From contig NZ_JAESWC010000001.1 in NCBI RefSeq assembly GCF_016765585.1, forward strand, positions 434,001 to 498,000: a stretch of DNA of 64,000 bases. The letters are read 5' to 3'. This document shows positions 7,568-16,021 of this stretch, in pieces (the stretch's first letter is position 1; the number at the start of each line of letters is the position of its first letter). Source of the stretch: Clostridium rhizosphaerae (GTDB lineage Bacteria; Bacillota; Clostridia; Clostridiales; Clostridiaceae). The position numbers and the translations under genes were made by a program. The notes beneath the pieces are model-generated. The model was not told the DNA's origin. It was given only the letters and a program-made list of their open reading frames with translations, and made no database searches.

Positions 7568-7609
7568 TGTCGCGATATATTCTTATCATGATAAGAATAT
7601 ATCGCGACA
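7568..7609. terminator. 42-bp perfect palindrome, likely bidirectional terminator
   Basis: TGTCGCGATATATTCTTATC is followed by AT and its exact reverse complement, with no mismatch. Minus-strand transcription from the gene ending at 7630 would form a very long stem followed by a run of T (AAAAA on the plus strand at 7561-7565); the plus strand also has a T-run after it. Stem length and lack of loop are unusual for a terminator. Confidence 0.65.
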
Positions 7610-7629
7610 GGATTTTTATTATCAATTTT

Positions 7630-8028
7630 TCATCTAACAGGGTTTTCAGTATACATACGCTCTACCTTTCCACTGTCTGTGTTATTCTTTTTATAGAGCT
7701 TGACAGAAAACCAGTATCTTTTATCAACCTGCAGGCTGTCAAAATCTTTTTTATTCATATCATATCTGCATTCAGTAAGGCTAGGACCTCTATACACCAT
7801 TAAGTATTGCTCTTTACCATTATAAATTTTAACAGCAATGTCCTCTCCGCTGTATCCTTCTGATTTTTTTGTTTCTAGGTATCTGTTATCAATAATTTTT
7901 GTGTCAGATGTTATCATTCCTGTAATCTTTGGAGGTGCACAAGTATAATATATTACAGAAAATAATATTAATGCTGCTACGATTAATATTATAGACATTT
8001 TAAGATTATCTTTCGTTGCATATCTCAT
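7630..8028 (-). CDS. membrane-anchored protein of unknown function
   Basis: A 132-residue protein with a single hydrophobic anchor near residues 11-30 (MSIILIVAALILFSVIYY) and a hydrophilic outside domain of about 100 residues rich in Lys, Tyr and Asp. No family was recognised. AAGGAG precedes the ATG. It is alone on its strand, ended by the long palindrome at 7568-7609, and divergent from the metallophosphatase lipoprotein gene at 8182. Confidence 0.65.
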   Translation of the reverse strand: MRYATKDNLKMSIILIVAALILFSVIYYTCAPPKITGMITSDTKIIDNRYLETKKSEGYSGEDIAVKIYNGKEQYLMVYRGPSLTECRYDMNKKDFDSLQVDKRYWFSVKLYKKNNTDSGKVERMYTENPVR

Positions 8029-8118
8029 ATTAACATCTCCTTAATATCCCTTTTATTATATATTCATCCATACATTTAAATATCATCCTTCATACAATAT
8101 ATTTTCTAAAATTAAATC

Positions 8119-8149
8119 ATGAACCAATATACAGCTTTTGTGCTATAAT
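8119..8149 (+). promoter_or_regulatory. extended -10 promoter of the metallophosphatase gene
   Basis: A perfect TATAAT at 8144-8149 is preceded by TGC, giving an extended -10 element. A weak -35 (TGAACC) lies 18 bp upstream. The start codon at 8182 follows about 30 bp later with GGAGG as RBS. Confidence 0.5.
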
Positions 8150-8181
8150 TATCATACATAAATATACATCTGGAGGTTATA

Positions 8182-9522
8182 ATGAAAATAAAAAAAAGCT
8201 TATCATATATATTAATTATTGCACTTACTTTAAGCTTCACAGCCTGTGATAAGATGAGTTCAGCTTCACTTCTTTCACACAAAATAAAATCAGGCAGTGA
8301 TGTGACCTTTTTTGTTACAACAGACATTCACTATTTATCTAACGATTTAACTGATAACGGCGAGGCTTTTCAACAATTTGTTAAGAGCGGTGACGGAAAA
8401 GAGGTTGGTTATATTGATGATATAGTTAATGCTTTTACTAATGATATAAAAAAGAAAAAGCCTGACGTTTTGATTATAAGCGGTGATTTAACTACCAATG
8501 GAGAAAAGAAAAGCCATCTTTCGTTGGCAGAAAAACTAAAAGCAATTGAAAAATCAGGTACTTCTATTTATGTTATTCCGGGAAACCATGATATATTTAA
8601 CCCCTATGCAAGAGCTTTTAAAGGCGAGGATCAATTAAAGACAGATTATATATCAGATAAGGACTTTAGCAGTATTTATAAGGACTTTGGCTACGGGGAG
8701 GCTGTTTCAAGAGATAAAAATACCCTAAGCTATCTTGCCGAGCCCTCAGAGGATGTATGGCTTTTAATGCTGGACACAGCTCAATACAAGGATAATATAA
8801 AGAAAGGCTCTCCACAACTGGATGGAAGAATAAGCAGCGAGACCTTTGAATGGATAAAAAAATGCAGCGACATGGCTAATGAAAAAGGTGCAAAAATAAT
8901 AACAGTTATGCATCACAATATGCTTAACCACAGCGATGTTGTCAGAGAGGGCTTCACTTTAAACGATAATGAAAAAGCTTTAGACCAGTTTCACAGCATG
9001 GGAATAAATTTATTTTTAAGCGGTCATATTCATATTCAGGATATAAGCTCAACTAAAAAAGATAATGACACTATGTACGATATAGTAACAAGCTCTCTTG
9101 CTGTATATCCTCAGCAATATGGAGTTATTAAATATTCAAAGAAATCTGGAATTGACTACAGCACTTCGAAGGTTGATGTAGAAGGCTATGCTAAGGAATC
9201 AGGAATAAAGGATCCAAATCTTCTAAACTTCAGCAGCTATTCTGAAAAATCCTTTGGCCAAAGATCCTACGCAAGAACCTACAGCAATCTTTTAATGGCG
9301 GACGCCTACACTGATGAACAAATAAAGTTAATGGCCGAAACCACAAGGCTCCTTAATCTCAGATATTTTTCAGGCACAGAGTATTTAAACTCAAAGGATG
9401 TAGTAAATTCAGAAGGCTTCAAGCTTTTAATCTCTGATAATTCAGGCTTTTCAAGCCGATATGCCTTAAGCATAGTTTATGACAATGACACAGATGATAA
9501 TAAGCTTCATATAGATAATTAA
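8182..9522 (+). CDS. calcineurin-like metallophosphoesterase lipoprotein
   Basis: A 446-residue exported protein. The N-terminus is a lipoprotein signal (hydrophobic segment to LSFTAC, lipidated Cys22). The metallophosphatase blocks follow: TTDIHY (D-x-H) near residue 53, ISGDL (G-D) near 100, PGNHD (G-N-H-D/E) near 133, VMHHN near 255 and SGHIH (G-H-x-H) near 283. These residues bind two metal ions for phosphoester hydrolysis. It would act outside the membrane on an unknown phosphodiester or monoester. GGAGG precedes the ATG. Single-gene transcript with its own promoter, ended by a shared-family bidirectional terminator at 9530-9582. Confidence 0.85.
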   Translation: MKIKKSLSYILIIALTLSFTACDKMSSASLLSHKIKSGSDVTFFVTTDIHYLSNDLTDNGEAFQQFVKSGDGKEVGYIDDIVNAFTNDIKKKKPDVLIISGDLTTNGEKKSHLSLAEKLKAIEKSGTSIYVIPGNHDIFNPYARAFKGEDQLKTDYISDKDFSSIYKDFGYGEAVSRDKNTLSYLAEPSEDVWLLMLDTAQYKDNIKKGSPQLDGRISSETFEWIKKCSDMANEKGAKIITVMHHNMLNHSDVVREGFTLNDNEKALDQFHSMGINLFLSGHIHIQDISSTKKDNDTMYDIVTSSLAVYPQQYGVIKYSKKSGIDYSTSKVDVEGYAKESGIKDPNLLNFSSYSEKSFGQRSYARTYSNLLMADAYTDEQIKLMAETTRLLNLRYFSGTEYLNSKDVVNSEGFKLLISDNSGFSSRYALSIVYDNDTDDNKLHIDN

Positions 9523-9529
9523 AAATAAA

Positions 9530-9582
9530 GGGCTGCAGCAAAACAACTTAAACCTATTGCATAGTTGTTTTAATGCAGTCCC
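9530..9582. terminator. bidirectional terminator, AAAACA-core family copy 1
   Basis: Imperfect arms GGGCTGCAGCAAAACAACT and AGTTGTTTTAATGCAGTCCC (ending 9582) separate the convergent genes ending at 9522 and 9595. The inner AAAACAnCTTAAAC core recurs in hairpins at 20878, 34963 and 39353. Confidence 0.75.
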
Positions 9583-9594
9583 TAATTTATACCT

Positions 9595-9882
9595 TTAATT
9601 ACTTTTAGATAGGATAAATAATTCCCATTCATACAGCTCATACGTGAAGAAGTTTCTTTTTATTAAAGGATCATTTTCTGCAATTGCTTTTGCCTCTTTA
9701 ATGTCCTTTGCTTCATATATTATCATACCGCCTTTTGTATTATTGAACCCCCCGCCAACAAAATATCTTTCGCTGGCTATTGTATTTAAATACTCTACAT
9801 GCTCTTGAAAATCTTTAGGTGAGGAGTTTAAATCCGGGTTCTTATAATCAATTCTTACAAATAGTTTATCACCTTTCTTCAT
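9595..9882 (-). CDS. YCII-domain protein
   Basis: A 95-residue protein of the YCII/YciI-related family (dimeric alpha-beta barrel fold). Seen in the sequence: FVRIDYKNPDL at the start, YFVGGGFNNTKGGMIIYEAKDIKEAKAIAENDPLIKRNFFTYELYEWE, where the late ENDP motif is characteristic. Biochemical role of such short YCII proteins is mostly unknown. The start is set at the ATG at 9882 because AGGAGG precedes it; upstream in-frame codons lack an RBS. A second paralogue is at 14607-14897. Confidence 0.8.
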   Translation of the reverse strand: MKKGDKLFVRIDYKNPDLNSSPKDFQEHVEYLNTIASERYFVGGGFNNTKGGMIIYEAKDIKEAKAIAENDPLIKRNFFTYELYEWELFILSKSN

Positions 9883-9967
9883 AGACCTGCCTCCTTTATT
9901 TATGAGATAATATAAGAACATTTCTCATCAATATTTTTTATTTAACAAAATCAAAGGCCTTCATTCC

Positions 9968-10156
9968 TCATTTTCTTATTAGATTCATTATTATTTTAAG
10001 AACGCCTGCAAACAAAGGTAACAAAGGAATAATTACCATCGGGATTAGTAATATGGCAAACAGCAATACGTCAAGTCCCCCCATTCCTGCGAACGGTTTT
10101 CCTAATTCTTCTTCCTTAGGCAGCTCATCATAACTTGGATTTTTAATTATCTTCAT
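9968..10156 (-). CDS. small single-helix membrane protein, unknown
   Basis: A 62-residue protein with one long hydrophobic segment (about residues 27-58) preceded by an acidic N-terminus (PSYDELPKEEELGKPFAGMGG). No family recognised. GAAAGGAAA lies upstream; the ATG at 10156 or the overlapping GTG at 10159 could start it. It lies 85 bp from the YCII gene and has no clear operon partner. Confidence 0.55.
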   Translation of the reverse strand: MKIIKNPSYDELPKEEELGKPFAGMGGLDVLLFAILLIPMVIIPLLPLFAGVLKIIMNLIRK

Positions 10157-10255
10157 CACAATTTTCCTTTCTTCTTTTTATCATCAATAGTGAAGTTCAT
10201 TTATAAAAGTATCACTTTGTCATAGGCATAAGAAATTAAATAGTATGTCTGTCAA

Positions 10256-10798
10256 TTAATTTTTATCAGATATAATTGCAAGTATTTGATGGTCTTCCCA
10301 TTGACCATTTATTTTTACATTCTTCTGTGCTATACCCTCTTTATGAAATCCCACCTTCTCCAAGACTCTCATAGAACCAATGTTTGTTAGCATAACACCA
10401 GCCTCAATTCGATGCAATTTTAACTCATCAAATGCAAACTTTACTGCTAAAGAGACTGCTTCCGTTGCATATCCCTTTCCATTATGTTGTTTATCTAATG
10501 AATAACCAATTAAACAGCTTTCAAGTGCTCCACGAAATATTTGAAACAAGCTCACATCGCCTATTAGTTCATTGCTGTCTTTTGTAAATATACCAAAGCA
10601 ATATTGTCTGTCTTTTTCTCTTTGTTCTGCCATATCACTAATAGACTTTCTTTGTGCCTCAAATGTATAAAAGTTATCATTATGAATCGGTGAATATTTT
10701 TGAAAAAACTCCGTGTTCCTTAAATTCAAATCAAGTAATGCTTGTACATCAGTATCTTTTAAATATCTAAGATATATTTTACTGCCCATAATATCCAT
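10256..10798 (-). CDS. RimJ/RimL-type GNAT acetyltransferase
   Basis: A 180-residue N-acetyltransferase. It has the RimJ/RimL pattern: KIYLRYLKDTDV at the start, LIGDVSLFQI for beta-4, the acetyl-CoA pyrophosphate loop in KQHNGKGYATEAVSLAVKFAF (Q-x-x-G-x-G/A), and the C-terminal NIGSMRVLEKVGFHKEG. Such enzymes acetylate ribosomal protein N-termini or small amines. The start is set at the ATG at 10798 because GGGAGG precedes it; longer in-frame starts have no RBS. Monocistronic in appearance. Confidence 0.85.
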   Translation of the reverse strand: MDIMGSKIYLRYLKDTDVQALLDLNLRNTEFFQKYSPIHNDNFYTFEAQRKSISDMAEQREKDRQYCFGIFTKDSNELIGDVSLFQIFRGALESCLIGYSLDKQHNGKGYATEAVSLAVKFAFDELKLHRIEAGVMLTNIGSMRVLEKVGFHKEGIAQKNVKINGQWEDHQILAIISDKN

Positions 10799-10872
10799 AT
10801 TAATTTGCCTCCCATATGCAAAAATACAGTAATGATTTTTCGTCATAGCTTATCTTTATGTATTTCTATAAA

Positions 10873-11631
10873 CTACAAAATAATTCCTGCATGATTAATA
10901 TATTCTTCAACTCTTTCTTTTAAAAAACCATTTTGCAGTCTTTTTAATATCTTTCTCGCCTTTTCCTTATCTCCATAATTGTGATAAAGGGTTGCTGCAT
11001 TAAACATCATCCATCCCTCTGCAAAGCTATCAGGCTCATCATTATCTATATGCTCTAATAATTTTTCAGCACTTGGAATTGTGCTAAAAAACTTGATTAT
11101 AACATTTTCAATATCAGAAGAGATAATCTCGTTAAATCCTTCCCCAGTCTGCTTATTATATCTGCTATCGAGTTTGTCTTTTAATAACTCTTTCTTCTCA
11201 TCTTTCTTTGTTTCAGTTAGGGAAACAGGAAGCAACCTACTGTTCCATAAATCTAACAAATAGAGAGGATAATGAAAATCACCCAAACCATTCTCCCAAC
11301 CGATAAGTGAATCAGGATCTATACTAAATATAGTTGCCTCCCATTTCTTATCGTACTTTTTGCCTAGCGAATCGTATAATGATGGTATAGCAATTTCTAC
11401 TTGTAACCAAAACCTGGCATGAACTCTGGTATTATCTCTTGAAAACTTAACATAACATACTTCTATAAGACCATCCCGCTCGCGGTAAAAAGTATTTCCA
11501 TTCTTTCTGAAGCCTCTTCCTTTAAATCCTGGAACAATAACGTTATCAAAGGTTTCATGCAGCATATGTGCATAATGATATTTTTCAGAAAGACTGTCAA
11601 GATAAGGACTGCCATAAAAAAAACCATCCAT
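10873..11631 (-). CDS. DUF4304 domain protein
   Basis: A 252-residue cytoplasmic protein. The first 100 residues show the DUF4304 pattern: a leading helix (MLHETFDNVIVPGFKGRGFRK), NGNTFYRERDGLIEVCYVKFSRD and a strand-rich segment. The remainder is helical and acidic, ending with TLYHNYGDKEKARKILKRL, which resembles a TPR-like helical pair. Function unknown for the family. GAGGAG lies about 11 bp before the ATG. It stands alone between two GNAT/GrpB genes. Confidence 0.65.
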   Translation of the reverse strand: MDGFFYGSPYLDSLSEKYHYAHMLHETFDNVIVPGFKGRGFRKNGNTFYRERDGLIEVCYVKFSRDNTRVHARFWLQVEIAIPSLYDSLGKKYDKKWEATIFSIDPDSLIGWENGLGDFHYPLYLLDLWNSRLLPVSLTETKKDEKKELLKDKLDSRYNKQTGEGFNEIISSDIENVIIKFFSTIPSAEKLLEHIDNDEPDSFAEGWMMFNAATLYHNYGDKEKARKILKRLQNGFLKERVEEYINHAGIIL

Positions 11632-11810
11632 ATTTAATCACTCTCCTCTACTTTATTAGTCAAACATCCAAATCCTTTAATTCCACTAACTAATATTCTT
11701 TTTCTTCGTATTCTACTTAAAATATAAACTAAAAACACTCCAAAATTCATCACTGAATAATGCAGTGCTTAATATTTTTATTATCTAGTAAACATAAATG
11801 AATATTGTGT

Positions 11811-12398
11811 TTATTTTATTGGGTTATACCTTTCACCATATTTTTCTTTTGCCTTTTTTGTATATTTCAAAATAAAATCAGATTTAGCGTCTGTATATCC
11901 GTCTCTGTCATGCTCATATTTTCCTATCAGTCCCAATTTAAGTTTGCCATATTCATCAGCAACTTCTTTGTGCTCTATAAGATAATCCCTAAAATATAAT
12001 TCATTCCAATCATCGTTATAGCGAACATGTAAGTGATACACTTTTTCAGCAAACCCTTCTTTTGTGTACCCTTTATTAAATGAGAGCTGCATATTTGGTT
12101 TTTTTCGAGATGACATCAATATCCAACCATTCTCAATTATTGTATTTGTCAATTGCTCAATATCAGTTTGATCATCTATTTCTAATAAAATGTCTACTGT
12201 CGGTTTAGATATCAACCCTTCAACCGCACTACTTCCTATATGATTTATACGTATAATATTCTTCTTATTAAGAAAACTTAAAAGTCTTTCTTTCTCAATT
12301 TCATACCAATCTTTGTAATCTTTATTATGTTCTTTTAAAATGATAGGGAATAACTTCCACAGTTCTTCTAGTGTCATTTCTGACAATTCCTTTCCCAT
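11811..12398 (-). CDS. GrpB family (UPF0157) nucleotidyltransferase-like protein
   Basis: A 195-residue protein of the GrpB family, a nucleotidyltransferase-fold group also found fused to dephospho-CoA kinase. Hallmarks seen: NHIGSSAVEGLISKPTVDILLEI (G-S-T/S-A-V-x-G-L-x-x-K-P-x-x-D), the later AEKVYHLHVRYN and FRDYLIEHKEVADEYGKLK. Family members are small and their substrate is unsettled. The start is placed at the ATG at 12398: GGAGG lies 7 bp ahead, whereas the ATG at 12410 overlaps the RBS. Confidence 0.85.
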   Translation of the reverse strand: MGKELSEMTLEELWKLFPIILKEHNKDYKDWYEIEKERLLSFLNKKNIIRINHIGSSAVEGLISKPTVDILLEIDDQTDIEQLTNTIIENGWILMSSRKKPNMQLSFNKGYTKEGFAEKVYHLHVRYNDDWNELYFRDYLIEHKEVADEYGKLKLGLIGKYEHDRDGYTDAKSDFILKYTKKAKEKYGERYNPIK

Positions 12399-12461
12399 AT
12401 ATGCCTCCATCAGATAAAATTGTAAACTAACTTAACTTCATATTATACTTACACCGCAAAT

Positions 12462-13211
12462 TTATGGCTTCCTTGCCAAATATAAAACTATCGTATCATG
12501 AAGAGTTATATTGTTACCAAAACTCAAAATAGCATCTCTTATTCCTGCATAAAATTCTGATTTATATGGCTCCTGTAGAGTTATATGATCAGCATGTGTA
12601 CTTATCCATGAAACATACTCATCAGCATTAAGTTCTCTTGTTTTGTTATAATGACGGCACTCAAAATCAGTAAAGCCATATTTTTTAGTATTGTTGTAAT
12701 TTAACTTTTGCGTATATTCTGTTTCTGGATGAAAATATTTGGAGTATACTTCCTGTATCTTCATATATAAAGGCTCATTAGCGCTTTTTCCATCTGTCTG
12801 AGTGAACATCATTGCAAAGGTTCCATTGCTTTTTAATAAGTTATAAACCTTTGGGAAACCAATTTCTTCCGGTATCCACTGAATTGTCGCAGCCGAATAA
12901 ACCAAATCGAATTTCTGATCTCCAAAATCATATGTTTCAAAATCAGCATTTACAATATGAAAATTATCATATGAACTGAATTTATTCTTCGTATATTTTG
13001 CAAGATCTTCACCAAGCTCAATTGCTAAATAAGAACATTCTGTTTTCAATATTGGTTCTGTAGCCTGTCCTGTTCCTGGGCCGATTTCAAGAGCTGTTTT
13101 TCCACAATCAAGCTTTGAGTATTCTATAATATCTGTAAAAACTTCATCACAATAACGAGTTCTCCATTTATCAAATTCCTCAGGAATGCTATTAAAAACC
13201 TTTCTAAAATC
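12462..13211 (-). CDS. class I SAM-dependent methyltransferase
   Basis: A 249-residue methyltransferase. Motif I is ALEIGPGTGQATEPIL, the acidic motif II end is YLAIELGED, post-I is NADFETYDF and motif IV DLVYSAATIQWIPEEIGFPKVYNLLKSNG. This arrangement matches the trans-aconitate/ubiquinone-type small-molecule methyltransferases. Start is probably the TTG at 13211, since GGGAGGG lies at proper distance; the in-frame GTG at 13229 overlaps that RBS. The substrate is unknown. Confidence 0.8.
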   Translation of the reverse strand, partial: DFRKVFNSIPEEFDKWRTRYCDEVFTDIIEYSKLDCGKTALEIGPGTGQATEPILKTECSYLAIELGEDLAKYTKNKFSSYDNFHIVNADFETYDFGDQKFDLVYSAATIQWIPEEIGFPKVYNLLKSNGTFAMMFTQTDGKSANEPLYMKIQEVYSKYFHPETEYTQKLNYNNTKKYGFTDFECRHYNKTRELNADEYVSWISTHADHITLQEPYKSEFYAGIRDAILSFGNNITLHDTIVLYLARKP

Positions 13212-13296
13212 CAAAATAATCCCTCCCACTAATATGAATAATTGTTATCTTGCATTATTTACTAAGGATACATAAAAAGCCTCCCTGCCATAAGAG

Positions 13297-13659
13297 CTAT
13301 TTATCATTTAAATAATCCTTATGTTCAGTCAGAAAATCACGCCCCATATTTTTTAAGTGCTTTTTTATAAATGCTTCAGACAATTCGTTTGAGGTTATTC
13401 CATAACAAGCCAAGGCATCACTATAAAACATCATTACATCTACTAATTCCTCCACAAAAGCTTGTCTCACTTCAGAATCATTCATTATAGCCCGTTCACC
13501 GCGTTTTTTAATAATTGCTATAGCCTCACCCATTTCTTCAATCATCCATAACAAGCAGCTCCGCCCACTTTCTACGGAAAGAGGAGTCCATTTTCCTTTG
13601 TATTTTTCTTGTAATTCCTGCTGCATTGACATAATCTCTGATAATTTTAAATCTGACAT
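13297..13659 (-). CDS. MazG-like nucleotide pyrophosphohydrolase
   Basis: A 120-residue all-alpha NTP pyrophosphatase. The metal-binding E-x-x-E ... E-x-x-D signature is visible as WMIEEMGEAIAIIKKRG followed by AFVEELVDVMMFYSDAL. Members of the MazG/dCTPase group hydrolyse non-canonical or surplus nucleoside triphosphates to monophosphates. GAGGTG precedes the ATG at 13659. It is a single small gene in a run of similar housecleaning genes. Confidence 0.8.
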   Translation of the reverse strand: MSDLKLSEIMSMQQELQEKYKGKWTPLSVESGRSCLLWMIEEMGEAIAIIKKRGERAIMNDSEVRQAFVEELVDVMMFYSDALACYGITSNELSEAFIKKHLKNMGRDFLTEHKDYLNDK

Positions 13660-13732
13660 AATACACCTCAATATTTTCTCTCAATTAATGAGTTATATTT
13701 TAAAAACAGAATGACCCAATTTAAATCTATAT

Positions 13733-14248
13733 CTATAATTCAATCCAATACCGTTGGTCAATAGTTCCATCCTCATTCATAATTTCATTTTCGAGAACAC
13801 CTCCATTATTGATTATACTTTTGGCTGAACCTATATTATCCCTATAACAAACCATAAGAACTCTATTAATATTCAGTTTTATACATTCTTCTAATGCTAA
13901 GGCTATCATCTTGGTGGCGTAGCCCTTTTTTCTCTCTGATGGCCTAATACCATCGCCTATATGCCCCCCATTTCTTAGAAGTTCTTCATTTAGCCAATGT
14001 CTGATATTTACGGCTCCAACAATAATATCACGGTCATCATCATATGCCCATAATGTAGTTGCGGGAATACCACCATATAAAAATCCATTTTTCTCTTCCT
14101 CAAATCCATACAAATATTTATCAAAATTTTTGTAATCCAATCTTCGTATGCTATAAGGCACAATCTTCTCGCCAAAGTTGTGCCATTCATCCATCATATC
14201 TTTATATTGTTTCTCATATTTTTTATCTGGTTTTACTAACTTTAACAT
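13733..14248 (-). CDS. GNAT acetyltransferase
   Basis: A 171-residue N-acetyltransferase. The central strand is DIIVGAVNIRHWLNEELLRNGGHIGDGIRPSERKKGYATKMIALALEEC, with the acetyl-CoA loop R-P-S-E-R-K-K-G-Y-A, followed by VLMVCYRDNIGSAKSIINNGG. This is the pattern of clostridial GNATs often annotated as YjdJ- or RimJ-like; the N-terminus (MLKLVKPDKKYEKQYKDMMDEW) is typical. Substrate unknown. AAGGTGG is 9 bp upstream of the ATG. Confidence 0.85.
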   Translation of the reverse strand: MLKLVKPDKKYEKQYKDMMDEWHNFGEKIVPYSIRRLDYKNFDKYLYGFEEEKNGFLYGGIPATTLWAYDDDRDIIVGAVNIRHWLNEELLRNGGHIGDGIRPSERKKGYATKMIALALEECIKLNINRVLMVCYRDNIGSAKSIINNGGVLENEIMNEDGTIDQRYWIEL

Positions 14249-14606
14249 TATTTTGCCACCTTCACTAAATACTAAATTAGTTTAAAACATTTTACGTCTG
14301 AGTCCTAAAATAAGAAACCTTTCATAATAATCTTTTAAGACCCATATAAATTCTTGTTCTATTATTCAAGCAACTGAATAATTAATTGAAAGTACTCAAT
14401 CTATAATTTTTTCTTTGAAATTAGTTAGTAATAGTTTATACACTAATATAAAAAAGCCAACTTATCATCAGTCAGCCTTAACAATGTCCCCATCATTTTC
14501 TGTAACGTTCTCTTATTTTTTCCAGAATATCTTTCTTTTAACTACTCTAATTATATACTATTTTCTTTAATTTTACAGCTTATTTACAAATCTTATGTTA
14601 ATGGTT
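14249..14606. other. intergenic gap, terminator only
   Basis: This 358-base AT-rich stretch holds no open reading frame of note. The only clear element is the small hairpin at 14454-14478. No repeat element, riboswitch or operator was recognised. Confidence 0.6.
14454..14478 (-). terminator. intrinsic terminator downstream of the 14607-14897 gene
   Basis: On the minus strand AGGCTGACT and AGTTGGCTT pair over 9 bp with three G-U pairs, followed by TTTTTATA. It lies about 130 bp after the stop of the YCII gene. Confidence 0.6.
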
Positions 14607-14897
14607 TTATTTATTTAAAAACCGCTCAAATCCATCAGCATATTTGGTAGGTAAAAACTCAACAATTTCATATTCTGCGATTTCATTTATATAGAATGGA
14701 TCTTCTTTAATTATCGCTTGAACCTCCTCCATATCCTTTGCACTACAAAGAATTACTCCTCCTACTCTGGGGTTTCTTCTGCCAGAGCAAATAAACTTTT
14801 CCAATGAATAATATTTTTCCAAATAATTTATGTGTGGTTTCAATTCTCTATCCACCTCTTCCAGCGGCTTTATATACTTTAACATTAATATAAACAT
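14607..14897 (-). CDS. YCII-family protein
   Basis: A 96-residue protein of the YciI/YCII family. Typical features are MFILMLKYIKPLEEVDRELKPHINYLEKYY at the start, then SGRRNPRVGGVILCSAKDMEEVQAIIKEDPFYINEIAEYEIVEF, with His23, the late EDPF motif and the E-Y-E-I-V-E-F strand conserved. E. coli homologues of this length are annotated as putative hydrolases or muconolactone-isomerase-like. AGGAGG lies upstream of the ATG. Only distantly similar to the YCII protein at 9595-9882. Confidence 0.82.
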   Translation of the reverse strand: MFILMLKYIKPLEEVDRELKPHINYLEKYYSLEKFICSGRRNPRVGGVILCSAKDMEEVQAIIKEDPFYINEIAEYEIVEFLPTKYADGFERFLNK

Positions 14898-15028
14898 CGG
14901 TATTCTCCTCCTGAAAATAATTTTTAATTTCCATAAATCACGTAGTAAATGTTATGCTGCTAATCTTGATAATAAATCTGAAAATAAGTAGTCTTCAAAT
15001 TTTAATATTTAAGGGAGTAAAATTGATC

Positions 15029-16000
15029 CTATACCCCTATGTGAATAGAAAGCTTGCTTAAAAAAGTATCAATATATTTAATTACATCCTTAGTATTGGA
15101 CCAATATAGATAGTGAACCGCATTGTCTATGGTTATCTGTTCACTATTGTCAGACCACTTTGCTAATTTATCCTGCGCTTCTTTCCACGAACTTCCACTA
15201 TCAGAGGATAAAAGTAATATTGGAATATTGCCTAATCGCTTTGCAGATAAAACTTTTTCTGCATTTTCATTAATATATTTGATATTTTCAAAATTAGAAT
15301 AACTGCCTATGCATTTATAATACATTACTTTGTCAATTTGTCTCACAGATTCAGGTAGATTTTTATATCGGGTACTTTCACCATAGATTGGAAGCAAAAC
15401 GCCACACTCACCAAGAAGCCTATCCACTCCTGTAAAGCGAGAGGCAGCCAATGTACGATTAAGAGCAAAAGATTTTAATTCAGAATCCTTGCTATAAAAC
15501 TCAGGGCTTCCTCCATCTAGAAATATTATTCCTAATACTCTTTCAGGATTTCTTTGAGTATATCTGATTGCTTCCATTGATCCTAATGAGTGAGCTATCA
15601 ATATCACTTTATTATCCTTAGCTAACTTGTTAATAATAATTGATAACTCATCTGTAAGATTGTCAATATCCCTCTTTGTATTTGTTTTAGAACTCCATCC
15701 AAGACCAGCATGGTCAAAAGATATAGTTTGACCATATTTACTTAATTCATTTTGCAGATAGTAATAATCAGTATAAGTACATGGAGTTCCGGCACCTGAT
15801 ATGAAAACAAAGGTAGTATTTCCACTTCCTTTAGTGTAATAATGAGCATTATAAGCACCAACATCAACAAAGTTACCAACCGCAGTGTATTTATTCTTTT
15901 CACTGCTTACCATCAAACTTTGCCAAATAGCTCCGATACTTGATAAGCTAACCAGAGCAAGCAATATAATAAATGGCTTTGATTTTAATATCTTTTTCAT
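15029..16000 (-). CDS. membrane-anchored or secreted alpha/beta hydrolase
   Basis: A 323-residue alpha/beta-hydrolase with an N-terminal hydrophobic anchor (about residues 9-30). The oxyanion region is FVFISGAGTPCTY, the nucleophile elbow is AHSLGS (Ser as catalytic nucleophile), the acid lies late near LLLSSDSGSS and the His in NAVHYLYW. Related proteins hydrolyse esters or peptides (proline iminopeptidase-like). It would act on the outer face of the membrane. 21 bp separate it from the upstream homoserine dehydrogenase stop, so they could be co-transcribed, though functions differ. Confidence 0.82.
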   Translation of the reverse strand: MKKILKSKPFIILLALVSLSSIGAIWQSLMVSSEKNKYTAVGNFVDVGAYNAHYYTKGSGNTTFVFISGAGTPCTYTDYYYLQNELSKYGQTISFDHAGLGWSSKTNTKRDIDNLTDELSIIINKLAKDNKVILIAHSLGSMEAIRYTQRNPERVLGIIFLDGGSPEFYSKDSELKSFALNRTLAASRFTGVDRLLGECGVLLPIYGESTRYKNLPESVRQIDKVMYYKCIGSYSNFENIKYINENAEKVLSAKRLGNIPILLLSSDSGSSWKEAQDKLAKWSDNSEQITIDNAVHYLYWSNTKDVIKYIDTFLSKLSIHIGV

Positions 16001-16021
16001 TAAAATTATCTCCTAAAAAAT

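Noticed and set aside
9595-14897. Integron-like cassette array (many small same-strand genes)
   Set aside because: No attC-type repeats between the genes, no integrase, and each gene has its own RBS with irregular spacing.
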